A DNA stretch of 64,000 nt from Citreimonas salinaria (GCF_900107235.1 NZ_FNPF01000008.1:1-64000), one strand, 5' to 3'. Numbered from the stretch's first letter, positions 44,425-53,292 are shown. The notes: generated by a model from the sequence alone, not told the origin. A program made the numbers and translations.

Positions 44425-45579
44425 ATGGCAGGCGACAGCAGGCATCTCTTCGAAGGCACGAATCCCGGCATCGGCGCGGCCAGCGGTGCCGACGACGACG
44501 CACCCTACTTCGTCCATGATGCGCAGGCGCTGGACCGCGCGGCGCGGGCGTTCCTGTCGGGCTTTCCGGGGCAGGTCACCTACGCGGTCAAGGCGAACCC
44601 GGCGCCCGTGATCCTCGCCGGTCTCAGCCGCGCCGGGATCACCGCCTTCGACGTCGCCTCTCCGGCCGAGATGGCGCTGGTGCGCGACGTGGCGCCCGAT
44701 GCCGCGCTGCACTATCACAACCCGGTCCGCTCGCCTGCCGAGATCGCCGCCGCGCGCCGCCACGGCATCGCCAGCTGGTCGATCGACCGCCCCGCCGAGC
44801 TGGACAAGCTGGGCGACATCGCCGGCGACGAGATCGCCGTGCGGTTCAAGCTGACGGTGCGCGGTGCGGCCTACGATTTCGGCGCCAAGTTCGGGGCCGA
44901 GCCCGACATGGCCGTGGCGCTGCTGCGTCTGGTCGCCGAGCGTGGCGGCCGGCCCTCGCTGACCTTCCATCCCGGCACCCAGTGCGAAGGCGCCGAGCCG
45001 TGGGCGCGCTACATCGCCGCCGCGGCCGACATCGCCGATCGCGCGGGCTGCCGGCTGGCCCGGCTCAACGTCGGCGGCGGCTTTCCGGCCCACCGCTCGG
45101 GCGCGGCGCCGGACCTTCAGGGCCATTTCGACACCATCACGCAGGCGGCCACGGATGCCTTCGACACGCCCCCGCCGCTGGTGTGCGAGCCGGGCCGCGC
45201 GCTGGTGGCCGACGCCGCGCAGCTGGTGCTGCGGGTGAAGGCGGTGGACGGCCGGACGCTGTTCCTCAACGACGGAGTCTATGGCGCGCTGGGCGAATGG
45301 CGGGACCTGCCGGCCGCCGACCGGGTCGCCGTGGTCGCGCCCGATGGCCAGCCGCGCAGCGGTGCGCCGGTGCCGTGGCGCGTCTTCGGGCCCACCTGCG
45401 ATTCGGTGGACATGCTGCCCGCGCCGCTGTCGCTGCCCGAGGACCTTCAGGACGGCGACCGGGTCGTCATCGGCGGCATGGGCGCCTATGCCGGCAGTCT
45501 CGTCACCCGCTTCAACGGTTACGGCACCACCCGCGTCGCGCTGCCTTCGGGCACTGGACACCGGCGCCGCGCCGTCTAA
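44425..45579 (+). CDS. ornithine/lysine/diaminopimelate-type PLP decarboxylase
   Basis: Fold-type-III PLP decarboxylase of 384 residues, related to ornithine and lysine/ornithine decarboxylases. PLP lysine is Lys56 in YAVKANP; glycine motif NVGGGFPAH, CEPGRALVA and the second active-site Cys325 in GPTCDSVD are present. The short length and FGPTCDSVD fit the eukaryotic-type ODC group rather than LysA. It would supply putrescine or cadaverine for polyamine synthesis. AGGAGCGG precedes the ATG at 44425; Lrp is divergent. Confidence 0.85.
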   Translation: MAGDSRHLFEGTNPGIGAASGADDDAPYFVHDAQALDRAARAFLSGFPGQVTYAVKANPAPVILAGLSRAGITAFDVASPAEMALVRDVAPDAALHYHNPVRSPAEIAAARRHGIASWSIDRPAELDKLGDIAGDEIAVRFKLTVRGAAYDFGAKFGAEPDMAVALLRLVAERGGRPSLTFHPGTQCEGAEPWARYIAAAADIADRAGCRLARLNVGGGFPAHRSGAAPDLQGHFDTITQAATDAFDTPPPLVCEPGRALVADAAQLVLRVKAVDGRTLFLNDGVYGALGEWRDLPAADRVAVVAPDGQPRSGAPVPWRVFGPTCDSVDMLPAPLSLPEDLQDGDRVVIGGMGAYAGSLVTRFNGYGTTRVALPSGTGHRRRAV

Positions 45580-45612
45580 GGTCCGCCGCGATCGGGTCGC
45601 GGAGGGAAACAC

Positions 45613-47910
45613 ATGGAAAAATTCGGCAAAAGCCAGTCTGTCGCACGGGTCGAGGACCTGCGCTTCCTGACCGGGGCAGGGCGCTATGTCGACGACATCG
45701 CGCCCGCGGATGCCCTGCGCGCCTATGTCCTGCGCTCGCCCGTCGCGCATGCCGAGATCACCACGCTCGACACCGCGGACGCCGAGGAGGCGCCCGGCGT
45801 TCACCTGGTGCTGACCGGGCAGAAGATGCTGGACGCGGGTCTCGACACGGCGATGAACGCGGTGCTGACGCAGAACCGCGATGGCTCGGCCGCGGCCTCG
45901 CCCAAGCGGCCCACGCTGGCCGAGGGGCGCGTGCGCTTCGTCGGCGAACCCGTCGCCATGGTCGTCGCCGACACGCTGGAACAGGCCCGCGACGCGGCCG
46001 AGTTGATCGTCTTCGACTACGACGACCTGCCGGTCTGCGTCGAGCTCGCGCCGTCGAATGACGCCATTCACCCCGAGGCACCGAACAACCGCGCCTTCGA
46101 TTTCGGCATCGGCGACGAATCCGCCACCGCCGAGGCGATCGGGAACACCGCCCGCGTCGTGCGGCTGGAGGTGACCGACCACCGCATCATCTCGAACCCG
46201 ATGGAGCCGCGCGCGGCCTACGCGGAATGGCGCGACGACCGGCTGCACTTCACCTTCGGCGGGCAGGGCGTCTGGGGCATGAAGGAGCAGCTGTCGCGCA
46301 TGCTGCACCTCGATTCCGCGCAGGTGCACGTCACAACCCCCGACGTGGGCGGCGGCTTCGGCACCAAGACCATGCCCTACCCGGAATACTTCGCCGTGGC
46401 GCATGCCGCGATGGTGCTGGGCCGCCCGGTGCGCTGGTTCTCGGACCGGTCCGAGGCGATGCTGTCGGACAATGCCGGCCGCGACCTCGTGACCATGGCC
46501 GAGATGGCCTTCGACGAGAACAATCGCATCACCGCCTACCGGCTGCACAACCTCAGCAACCTCGGCGCCTACAACTCGCAGTTCGGGCAGCTGATGCAGG
46601 GGCAGCTGTTCTCGCGCGTGCTGACCGGGGTCTACGACATCCCTGCGGCGTATCTGCGGACCGAGGCCTTCTACACCAACACCACGCAGGTCGACGCCTA
46701 TCGCGGCGCCGGCCGACCCGAGGCGAACTACGTGCTGGAACGTGTCATGGACCGCGCCGCGCGCGAACTGGGCGTCGACCCGTTCGAGCTGCGTCGCATC
46801 AACTTCATCAGGCCCGACCAGTTTCCCTACCCGACGCAGACGGGCGAAACCTACGATGTGGGCGATTTCCGCAAGGTGCTGGACCATGCCGCGCAGGATG
46901 CCGATATCGCGGGCTTCCCCGCCCGACGCGCCGCATCGGAGAAGGCGGGCAAGCTGCGCGGGCTGGGGCTGGGCTGCTACATCGAAAGCATCCTCGGCGC
47001 GCCGTCGGAAGACGTGAAGGTCGAGTTCACCGGGGACGGCGGCGCTCTGATCTACGTGGGCACCCAGTCGAACGGGCAGGGGCACGAGACGGTCTTCGCC
47101 AAGTTCCTCTCCGACCAGACCGGCATCCCGTTCGAGAAGATCAAGGTCGTGCAGGGCGATTCCGACCTGATCGCGGGGGGCGGCGGCACGGGCGGGTCGC
47201 GATCCGTGACGGTGCAGACCAACGTGACGCTGGTGGCGGTCGCCGACATGGTGAAGGGCTTCACCGAGTTCCTCGCGCCCGAGATGGGTGTGGCGCCGGA
47301 CGCGGTGCGCTTCGACGACGAACGCTTCCGCGCGGACGGGTCGAACCTGTCGCCGACGATGGTCGAGGCGGCGCAGATGGCCCGCGAGGCGGGGCGCGAC
47401 GATCTGCTGACGTGGAAGGCGCATGCGCAGCTGCCAGCGCGCAGCTTCCCCAACGGTGCCCACGTGGCCGAGCTAGAGATCGACCCCGAGACCGGGCATG
47501 TCGAGGTCGCGCGCTACACGGTGGTCGACGATTTCGGCAACCTCATCAACCCGCGGCTGGCCGAGGGGCAGGTCCACGGCGGCGTCGTGCAGGGCATAGG
47601 CCAGGCGCTGACCGAGGTCGCGGTGCACGATGCGGAGGGCCAGCTGCTGACCGCCAGCTTCATGGACTACGCGGTGCCGCGCGCGGCCGACGTGCCGATG
47701 ATCGCCTTCGACGTCGAACCCGTGCCGTCCACGGCCAACCCGATGGGCATGAAGGGCTGCGGCGAGGCCGGAACCGTCGGCGCGCTCGCGGCAATGGCCA
47801 ACGCCATGCAGGACGCGCTGTGGTCACGCGGCGTGCGGCAGGTGGACATGCCGTTCACCCCGCAACGGGTGTGGGAGATGACCCGCGACGCGCCGCTGGC
47901 GGCGGAATGA
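45613..47910 (+). CDS. xanthine dehydrogenase family molybdopterin-binding subunit (form II CoxL-like)
   Basis: Large molybdenum hydroxylase subunit of 765 residues. It has the N-terminal a/b hammerhead domain (about 18-130, GAGRYVDDIAPADALRAYVLRSP), molybdopterin motif GGGFGTK (about 245), AYRGAGRPEA (about 361) and the catalytic Glu in GCGEAGTVGA (about 715). AYRGAGR marks form II, not true CO dehydrogenase (which has AYXCSFR). No FeS or FAD subunit gene is adjacent; electron-transfer partners must be elsewhere. It follows the decarboxylase gene by 33 bases and may share its transcript. Substrate unknown. Confidence 0.88.
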   Translation: MEKFGKSQSVARVEDLRFLTGAGRYVDDIAPADALRAYVLRSPVAHAEITTLDTADAEEAPGVHLVLTGQKMLDAGLDTAMNAVLTQNRDGSAAASPKRPTLAEGRVRFVGEPVAMVVADTLEQARDAAELIVFDYDDLPVCVELAPSNDAIHPEAPNNRAFDFGIGDESATAEAIGNTARVVRLEVTDHRIISNPMEPRAAYAEWRDDRLHFTFGGQGVWGMKEQLSRMLHLDSAQVHVTTPDVGGGFGTKTMPYPEYFAVAHAAMVLGRPVRWFSDRSEAMLSDNAGRDLVTMAEMAFDENNRITAYRLHNLSNLGAYNSQFGQLMQGQLFSRVLTGVYDIPAAYLRTEAFYTNTTQVDAYRGAGRPEANYVLERVMDRAARELGVDPFELRRINFIRPDQFPYPTQTGETYDVGDFRKVLDHAAQDADIAGFPARRAASEKAGKLRGLGLGCYIESILGAPSEDVKVEFTGDGGALIYVGTQSNGQGHETVFAKFLSDQTGIPFEKIKVVQGDSDLIAGGGGTGGSRSVTVQTNVTLVAVADMVKGFTEFLAPEMGVAPDAVRFDDERFRADGSNLSPTMVEAAQMAREAGRDDLLTWKAHAQLPARSFPNGAHVAELEIDPETGHVEVARYTVVDDFGNLINPRLAEGQVHGGVVQGIGQALTEVAVHDAEGQLLTASFMDYAVPRAADVPMIAFDVEPVPSTANPMGMKGCGEAGTVGALAAMANAMQDALWSRGVRQVDMPFTPQRVWEMTRDAPLAAE

Positions 47911-48059
47911 GTCTGTGACCCGAGGCCCTGGCGGAATCGCGTTCTGCCCGGTCCAGACGGAAAGCGATTCTTCCTCGGCCTGCATGCACTTCAAGCGTCC
48001 GGGGTCAAGGGAAACAATCACAACTTCTTTACAACCCTTCAAGACGTGGCATTCGCGCC

Positions 48060-48160
48060 TACATCCGTGACAGGTCTGCAGAGACGGAACCTTTGCAGAG
48101 CCTTCACTGTCCCTCGTTCCGTGACTTGCGCCCGAGCTTAGCCTCGGGCGCTTTTTCTTT
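48060..48160 (+). ncRNA. candidate small RNA with its own terminator
   Basis: The 275 bases between the CoxL-like gene and the next gene contain no convincing frame but end in a strong intrinsic terminator. About 100 bases ahead of it are AT-richer than the surroundings and include two CCGTGAC words (48064-48070, 48119-48125) and two TGCAGAG words (48077-48083, 48094-48100). A leaderless downstream gene begins 26 bases after the terminator, so the transcript ending there is either the CoxL 3' end or an independent RNA. The start is a guess. Confidence 0.4.
48128..48160 (+). terminator. strong intrinsic terminator
   Basis: GCGCCCGAG (48128-48136) and CTCGGGCGC (48143-48151) form a 9-bp stem with a 6-base loop followed by TTTTTCTTT. 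It is the clearest plus-strand terminator in the window. Confidence 0.9.
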
Positions 48161-48185
48161 GTGCCGTCGTTCCTATATCCAAGGC

Positions 48186-48605
48186 ATGATGGAAACAGAC
48201 GCCCAATTGCGCGCCGTATTCGAGCGCACCCGCAAGATCGCCGTAGTCGGCGCCTCGATGAACCCGGCGCGCCCCAGCCACTACGTTTCGCAATTCTTGG
48301 CGCAGAAGGGGTTCACGATCATCCCCGTCAATCCCGGCCATGCCGGTGAGACGTTGTTCGGCGAGACGGTCCGCGCCTCGCTGGCCGACTGCCCCGACGA
48401 CGTGGACATGGTGGACATCTTCCGCCGGTCCGAGCACGTCCCGCCGGTGGTGGACGAGGCGCTGGAGCATCTGCCGAACCTGAGCACGATCTGGATGCAG
48501 ATCGGCGTGCGCCACGCCGAGGCGGCCGAGAAGGCCCGCGCCCGCGGCGTGGACGTCGTGCAGGACCGGTGCCCGAAGATCGAGTATCCGCGCCTGTTCG
48601 GCTGA
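48186..48605 (+). CDS. CoA-binding domain protein
   Basis: Rossmann-like CoA-binding protein of 139 residues (YccU family): KIAVVGASMNPARPSHYVSQFLAQKGFTIIPVNP at the nucleotide-binding end, then TLFGETVRASLADCPDDVDMVDIFR and WMQIGVRHAEAAEKARARGVDVVQDRCPKIEY. It resembles the first domain of succinyl-CoA synthetase alpha but without the ligase part. Function unknown. Two ATGs in a row (48186, 48189) are possible starts. Confidence 0.88.
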   Translation: MMETDAQLRAVFERTRKIAVVGASMNPARPSHYVSQFLAQKGFTIIPVNPGHAGETLFGETVRASLADCPDDVDMVDIFRRSEHVPPVVDEALEHLPNLSTIWMQIGVRHAEAAEKARARGVDVVQDRCPKIEYPRLFG

Positions 48606-48683
48606 TGCCTTGAGGTTGTGACGGCGGTACGGCGCTCTTCGGCTACGCCGAACTCGCCCCGCCCGCCGTCCCCGGCCCGCGCG

Positions 48684-48995
48684 TCAGGTCTTGCGTTTTG
48701 CCTTTTCGGCGAGGCCCGATTGCGTCTGCCTGCGGTCGAGTTCGGCCATGACTTCGGCCAGCGCCACGCCGCGCGATTCCAGCATCACCAGCAGGTGGAA
48801 CAGCACGTCGGCGGCCTCGGAGGCGAGCCGCTCGCGATCGCCCTTCACGGCCTCGATCACCGCCTCGATCGCCTCTTCGCCGAACTTCTCGGCCGCCTTT
48901 TCGGGGCCCTTCGCCAGCAGCTTGGCCGTCCAGCTTTCGTCGGGCGATGCCTTGGCGCGCTGCGTGATCAGCGCCGCGAGATCGTCCAGCGTCAC
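48684..48995 (-). CDS. hisE: phosphoribosyl-ATP pyrophosphatase
   Basis: HisE, 103 residues, removes pyrophosphate from phosphoribosyl-ATP (second step of histidine synthesis). The helical MazG-like fold is shown by [30 protein letters not shown] and [20 protein letters not shown], with the metal-binding Glu and Asp residues. The start is a GTG (48995) overlapping the hisF stop as GTGA, which fixes it well. The HisI part is not fused. Confidence 0.94.
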   Translation of the reverse strand: MTLDDLAALITQRAKASPDESWTAKLLAKGPEKAAEKFGEEAIEAVIEAVKGDRERLASEAADVLFHLLVMLESRGVALAEVMAELDRRQTQSGLAEKAKRKT

Positions 48996-49750
48996 AGCCG
49001 GACCGCGATGCCGGCCTCGGCCATGTGGGCCTTGGCCTCGGCGATGGTGTGGGTGCCGAAGTGGAAGATCGACGCCGCCAGCACGGCGGAGGCGTGGCCT
49101 TCGACGACGCCCTCGACCAGGTGGTCGAGGTTGCCGACGCCGCCGCTCGCGATCACCGGCACGTCGACCGCGTCCGCGATCGTGCGGGTCAGCGGGATGT
49201 TGAAGCCTTCCTTGGTGCCGTCGCGGTCCATCGAGGTCAGCAGGATTTCCCCCGCGCCCTTCGCGGCGATCATCATGGCGAACTCGACCGCGTCGATGCC
49301 GGTGGGCTTGCGGCCGCCATGGGTGAAGATCTCCCACCGGTTTTCGTCCACCGCCTTGGCGTCGATGGCGCAGACGATGCACTGGCTGCCGAACTGGTCG
49401 GCGGCCTCGGCCACCACGTCGGGATTGGCCACCGCCGCCGAGTTGAAGCTGACCTTGTCGGCGCCAGCCAGCAGCAGCGCGCGCACGTCCGCCACGGTGC
49501 GCACCCCGCCGCCCACGGTCAGCGGAATATAGCAGGTCTCGGCCGTGCGGGTGACCACGTCGAACATGGTGCCGCGATTCTCGTGCGTGGCGTGGATGTC
49601 GAGAAAGCATATCTCGTCCGCGCCGGCGGCGTCGTAGGCGCGCGCGGCGTCCACGGGGTCGCCCGCGTCACGGAGATCCACGAAATTGACGCCCTTGACC
49701 ACGCGGCCATCGGCGACATCGAGACAGGGAATGATGCGCGTCTTCAACAT
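48992..49750 (-). CDS. hisF: imidazole glycerol phosphate synthase subunit HisF
   Basis: Cyclase subunit of the HisF-HisH complex, 252 residues, TIM barrel. Asp11 in [17 protein letters not shown] is catalytic; TVGGGVRT, the [11 protein letters not shown] loop with the second catalytic Asp, and [10 protein letters not shown] are typical. Ammonia comes from HisH. It overlaps hisE by 4 bases and lies 39 bases behind hisA. Confidence 0.97.
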   Translation of the reverse strand: MLKTRIIPCLDVADGRVVKGVNFVDLRDAGDPVDAARAYDAAGADEICFLDIHATHENRGTMFDVVTRTAETCYIPLTVGGGVRTVADVRALLLAGADKVSFNSAAVANPDVVAEAADQFGSQCIVCAIDAKAVDENRWEIFTHGGRKPTGIDAVEFAMMIAAKGAGEILLTSMDRDGTKEGFNIPLTRTIADAVDVPVIASGGVGNLDHLVEGVVEGHASAVLAASIFHFGTHTIAEAKAHMAEAGIAVRL

Positions 49751-49789
49751 GGCGGCTTGATAGGCGGGAACGGGGCCGAGGGAAAGGGG

Positions 49790-50512
49790 TCAGCCGCGCA
49801 GGGCGGCCATCGCCTCGGCCAGGTCCAGCGCACCGTCGTAGAGCGCCCGCCCCGAGATCGCGCCGTCCAGCCGCGCGCCGCAATCGCGCAGCGCCACCAG
49901 GTCCGCGACCGAGGACACGCCTCCGCTCGCGATCACCGGGATCGACACCGCCCGCGCCAGCGCCGCCGTCGCTTCGACGTTGGGGCCCTGCATGGCGCCG
50001 TCGCGCTCGATGTCGGTGTAGATGATCGCGGCGACGCCCGCGTCCTCGAAGGAGCGCGCGAGATCCGTCGCCATCACCTCGGTCGTCTCGGCCCAGCCCT
50101 TGGTCGCCACGCGGCCCGCGCGCGCGTCGATGCCGACGGCGACCTTGCCGGGGAAGGCGCGCGCCGCCTCGCGCACCAGCGCGGGGTTTTCCACCGCCAC
50201 GGTTCCCAGGATCACCCGCGCCAGGCCCTTGTCCAGCCACGCCTCGATCGTCGCCATGTCGCGGATGCCGCCGCCCAGCTGCGCGGGCACCTGCGTGCGC
50301 GCCAGGATCGCCTCGACCGCGGCGGCGTTCACCGGCGTACCGGCGAAGGCGCCGTTCAGGTCCACCAGGTGCAGCCATTCGCAGCCGGCGTCGACGAAGG
50401 CCTGCGCCTGCGCGGCGGGGTCGTCGTTGAACACGGTGGCCTTGTCCATGTCGCCGCGCAGCAGGCGCACGGCGTGTCCGTCCTTCAGGTCGATCGCCGG
50501 GTAAAGGATCAT
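49790..50512 (-). CDS. hisA: phosphoribosylformimino-AICAR phosphate isomerase HisA
   Basis: HisA, 240 residues, a TIM-barrel isomerase ahead of HisF in the pathway. Asp8 (YPAIDLKDG), LGGGIRD, the [11 protein letters not shown] loop and [11 protein letters not shown] are conserved. The ATG at 50512 is chosen because the preceding open frame lacks conservation; the upstream region faces the plus-strand DUF2147 gene, so hisA probably has its own promoter there. Confidence 0.97.
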   Translation of the reverse strand: MILYPAIDLKDGHAVRLLRGDMDKATVFNDDPAAQAQAFVDAGCEWLHLVDLNGAFAGTPVNAAAVEAILARTQVPAQLGGGIRDMATIEAWLDKGLARVILGTVAVENPALVREAARAFPGKVAVGIDARAGRVATKGWAETTEVMATDLARSFEDAGVAAIIYTDIERDGAMQGPNVEATAALARAVSIPVIASGGVSSVADLVALRDCGARLDGAISGRALYDGALDLAEAMAALRG

Positions 50513-50639
50513 GGTCGCGCGCCCTCTCTGGTGTCGCGCCGCGTTACCCAATGGCCCCGGCCGATGCAAGCGACCCCGCGTCACGCTTGCCCGGTCACCG
50601 GCCGACCGCCATCGTTTTTGGCATCATGGGAGGAAACCA

Positions 50640-51029
50640 ATGAAGAAGATCCTGATTCTGGCCGCCGGCGCCGTCATGGCCGCAAGCGCAGCCCTCGCCG
50701 ACCCGCTGCTGGGCACCGCCTGGAAGACCGAAGTCGACGACGGCTCTTACGCGCATATCCGCATGGCGCCCTGCGACGGCAAGATCTGCGGCGTGATCGA
50801 GCGCACCTTCAACGCCCAGGGCGAATACAAGTCCCCCAACCTCGGCAAGGTGCTGGTGATCAACATGGTCCCGCAGGGCGACGGCCGCTACGAGGGCAAG
50901 GTCTGGCGCCCGTCGAACGACAAGGTCTATCTCGGCCGGATGGCGGTGGTGGGCGACACGATCGAGCTCAAGGGCTGCGTCGTGGGCGGCCTTATCTGCT
51001 CCAGTCAGACCTGGACGAAACTGGACTAG
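50640..51029 (+). CDS. DUF2147 exported protein
   Basis: Secreted or periplasmic protein of 129 residues: signal peptide KKILILAAGAVMAASAALA (about 1-20), then the DUF2147 domain LLGTAWKTEVDDGSYAHIRMAPCDGKICGVIERTF ... GCVVGGLICSSQTWTKLD, with cysteine pairs likely disulfide-bonded. Function unknown; relatives are often called uncharacterised envelope proteins. It lies in opposite orientation between hisH and hisA. GGAGGAAACC precedes the ATG. Confidence 0.88.
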   Translation: MKKILILAAGAVMAASAALADPLLGTAWKTEVDDGSYAHIRMAPCDGKICGVIERTFNAQGEYKSPNLGKVLVINMVPQGDGRYEGKVWRPSNDKVYLGRMAVVGDTIELKGCVVGGLICSSQTWTKLD

Positions 51030-51085
51030 GCCGAAACCGGACCGGGCCGGCGCCGGCCCGTGCACGCCGCACGGGCCGCGTTGCC

Positions 51086-51721
51086 TCAGGGCTTCCAGCG
51101 CAGGAAGTTCTCGATCATCTTCAGCCCCGTGGGGCCGCTCTTCTCGGGGTGGAACTGCAGGCCCATCCGCGTCTCGCTGGCGACGATGGCGGTGACGTCC
51201 TCGCCGTAATCCACGTGCGCCATACGCTGCGTCAGGTCGGCCAGCCGCATCTGGTAGGAATGCACGAAATAGGCGTGGTCGCCGGTCTCGATCCCGTCCA
51301 GCACCGGGTGCGGGTGGTCGATCACCAGGTCGTTCCAGCCCATGTGCGGCACCTTCAGCGCCGGGTCCGTCGGCACGATGCGCAGGATCTCTCCGTCGAT
51401 CCAGCCCAGGCCCTCGGTCTCGTGGTATTCATGACCCATGCGCGCCATCAGCTGCATGCCGACGCAGATGCCCAGGAAGGGCCGGCCACGCACCTCGACC
51501 GCCTCGACCATCGCCTCGAAGCAGCCCGAGTTGCGCAGCGCGCGCGCGCAGGCCGGGAACGCCCCGTCGCCGGGCAGCACGATGTGGTCGGCGCGCGCCA
51601 CGTCCTCGGCGCGGGTGGTCACCACGACCTCGCCCTCGCCAATTTCGCGGGCGACGCGCTCGAATGCCTTGTTGGCCGAGTGCAGGTTGCCGCTTTCGTA
51701 GTCGATGATCGCCGTCAGCAT
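51086..51721 (-). CDS. hisH: imidazole glycerol phosphate synthase subunit HisH
   Basis: Glutaminase subunit, 211 residues. The class I amidotransferase triad is present: Cys86 in GICVGMQ, His191 and Glu193 in LQFHPEKSG. VLPGDGAFPACA and WNDL are also typical. It delivers ammonia to HisF. The ATG at 51721 is the natural start (MLTAIIDYESGNLHS). It is 73 bases behind hisB, across a GC-rich repeat. Confidence 0.96.
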   Translation of the reverse strand: MLTAIIDYESGNLHSANKAFERVAREIGEGEVVVTTRAEDVARADHIVLPGDGAFPACARALRNSGCFEAMVEAVEVRGRPFLGICVGMQLMARMGHEYHETEGLGWIDGEILRIVPTDPALKVPHMGWNDLVIDHPHPVLDGIETGDHAYFVHSYQMRLADLTQRMAHVDYGEDVTAIVASETRMGLQFHPEKSGPTGLKMIENFLRWKP

Positions 51722-51785
51722 GTCGTCTTCTTCTGTCCTGGAAACTATTGGGGCGAATGGCGCCGCAGGCGCCGGCGGGGCAGTG
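51722..51785 (+). repeat. GC-rich intergenic repeat, copy 3
   Basis: Order TTCTTCTGTCC - GGAAACTATT - GGGGCGAA - GGCGCCGCAGGCGCC - GGGGCAGTGCCC, the same layout as at 31669 and 42166. It fills the hisB / hisH gap, on the strand opposite to the his genes. Confidence 0.5.
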
Positions 51786-51794
51786 CCCTTCGAC

Positions 51795-52382
51795 CTACAG
51801 CGCGCCCTTGGTCGACGGAATCGCGTCGGCCTTGCGCGCGTCGGTCTCGACCGCCTCGCGCAGCGCGCGTGCCACGGCCTTGAACGCCGCTTCGGCCACG
51901 TGGTGCGCGTTGATCCCGTCAAGGCAGGCGACGTTCAGGGTGATCCCGCCATGCGTCGCGAAGGCCTGGAAGAACTCGCGCACCAGTTCGGTGTCGAAGC
52001 TGCCGATCCTGGCGGCCGCGAAATCCACCTTCCACACAAGGTAGGGCCGTCCCGACAGGTCCAGCGCCGCGCGCACCAGCGCGTCGTCCATCGGCAGCAG
52101 GCAAGAGCCGTAGCGCCGGATCCCGCGCTTGTCGCCCAGCGCGCGCGCCAGCGCCTGGCCCAGCGCGATACCGGTATCCTCGACCGTGTGGTGGTCGTCG
52201 ATATGCAGGTCGCCCTCCGCCCGCACGGTCATGTCGATCAGCGCGTGGCGCGACAGCTGGTCCAGCATGTGGTCGAAGAACCCCACGCCGGTGCGGTTGT
52301 CGTAGACGCCGGTCCCGTCGAGGTCGATCGTCACCGAGATGTCGGTCTCGGCGGTCTTGCGGGTGATTTCAGCGCGGCGCAT
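51795..52382 (-). CDS. hisB: imidazoleglycerol-phosphate dehydratase
   Basis: HisB (dehydratase only), 195 residues. Metal-binding motifs are [20 protein letters not shown] and [46 protein letters not shown] is the signature. The ATG at 52382 starts [19 protein letters not shown]; longer readings run into the tRNA. It is the first his gene of the cluster and sits just behind the two tRNA-Gly genes on the same strand. Confidence 0.97.
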   Translation of the reverse strand: MRRAEITRKTAETDISVTIDLDGTGVYDNRTGVGFFDHMLDQLSRHALIDMTVRAEGDLHIDDHHTVEDTGIALGQALARALGDKRGIRRYGSCLLPMDDALVRAALDLSGRPYLVWKVDFAAARIGSFDTELVREFFQAFATHGGITLNVACLDGINAHHVAEAAFKAVARALREAVETDARKADAIPSTKGAL

Positions 52383-52472
52383 CGCCACCTCCTGCCTGTC
52401 CGGGTGCCTTATAGGCGGCGGATCGCAGGGGGGAAAGCCGGTAGTGGAAGCGCTGTCGTGAAGGAAGTCCGA

Positions 52473-52547
52473 TGGAGCGGGCGAGGCGATTCGAACGCCC
52501 GACCCTAACCTTGGCAAGGTTATGCTCTACCCCTGAGCTACGCCCGC
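52473..52547 (-). tRNA. tRNA-Gly (GCC), copy 2
   Basis: On the minus strand a cloverleaf with acceptor GCGGGCG/CGCCCGC, D-arm TAGCTCAGGGGTAGAGC, anticodon loop CTTGCCAAG with GCC (glycine), T-loop TTCGAATC and encoded CCA. Identical in the body to the copy 22 bases upstream. Confidence 0.97.
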
Positions 52548-52568
52548 ATGCCATCGGTCCGACCAAAC

Positions 52569-52643
52569 TGGAGCGGGCGAGGCGATTCGAACGCCCGACC
52601 CTAACCTTGGCAAGGTTATGCTCTACCCCTGAGCTACGCCCGC
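52569..52643 (-). tRNA. tRNA-Gly (GCC), copy 1
   Basis: Identical tRNA-Gly(GCC) with encoded CCA, first of the pair in transcription order. A good promoter lies about 20 bases ahead. The two copies probably form one transcript, perhaps reading on toward hisB. Confidence 0.97.
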
Positions 52644-52662
52644 ATGCCAGTTGGTGAGCGCG

Positions 52663-52691
52663 GATGTATCGCCGCCCGCGCCGGCGTGCAA
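52663..52691 (-). promoter_or_regulatory. promoter of the tRNA-Gly pair
   Basis: On the minus strand TTGCAC (52686-52691) and TACATC (52663-52668) with a 17-base GC-rich spacer. The position fits a start a few bases before the first tRNA. Confidence 0.65.
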
Positions 52692-52917
52692 GGGGAAAAT
52701 TTGCGCGGGCACCGCGACAGTGCGCGTGCCGCCCCGCGCCTGATCCATGCGACGGCAGGGCAGGGCGGCGCGGCGTCGACGGCCGCAGGCGGAAACCAGC
52801 GCGCGGCGTCGGCTAGGGCCTCGGCCAGGGAAAATCGCACGCAACGGTTGGACCGCCCGGGCGTTTCCTCAGCGAGCTTGACCGCAAGGTCCGCAGATCA
52901 GAAAGAGGACAACGAGC

Positions 52918-53235
52918 ATGCAGTTCCAGTTCAACACCGACAACCACATCCAGGGCGACGACAATCTGGCCGACAAGGCCGAATCCACCGTCACCGGCGC
53001 GCTGGGGCATCTGACGGATCGTCTCACGCGGGTCGAGGTGCATCTGGCCGACCTGAACGGCGCAAAGGGCGGTTCCGATGACATCCGGTGCACGATCGAG
53101 GCGCGCCCCGAGGGGATGCAGCCGCACACCGTCACGCACAAGGACGCCGACATCGACGCGTCCCTGCGCGGCGCCGGCAAGAAGCTGCGCACGCTGCTGG
53201 AAAGCGAGTTCGGCAAGCTGGACAAGCGCCGCTGA
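52918..53235 (+). CDS. HPF/RaiA-family ribosome hibernation factor
   Basis: S30EA (YfiA/HPF) family protein of 105 residues: VTGALGHLTDRLTRVEVHLADLNGAKGG, CTIEARPEGMQPHTVTHKDADIDASLRGAGKKLRTLLE. This is the short form without the dimerisation domain of long HPF. It would bind idle ribosomes. The 274-base gap upstream holds no gene; a TTGACC near 52878 could be part of its promoter. AAAGAGGAC precedes the start at 52918. Confidence 0.85.
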   Translation: MQFQFNTDNHIQGDDNLADKAESTVTGALGHLTDRLTRVEVHLADLNGAKGGSDDIRCTIEARPEGMQPHTVTHKDADIDASLRGAGKKLRTLLESEFGKLDKRR

Positions 53236-53292
53236 CCGCGCGCCGGCCACCGGATTCACCGCGCCCGGCTTCGGCCGATCGTTAACGCGCGG

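Noticed and set aside
44329-47463. Very long open frame on the minus strand (over 1000 codons) opposite the CoxL-like gene
   Set aside because: It is Arg/His/Gly/Val-rich without known motifs and arises from GC-rich third positions of the real plus-strand gene, whose product has all family motifs.
45613-47910. Calling the gene carbon monoxide dehydrogenase coxL
   Set aside because: The active-site loop is AYRGAGR (form II), not AYXCSFR, and coxS and coxM are missing.
52473-52643. Reading the duplicated 96-base unit as a mobile direct repeat
   Set aside because: It is explained by two tandem, functional-looking tRNA-Gly(GCC) genes.
52644-53081. Plus-strand frame starting in the gap behind the tRNAs
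   Set aside because: It is out of frame with the HPF-like gene, has no conserved content, and begins within tRNA-flanking sequence.
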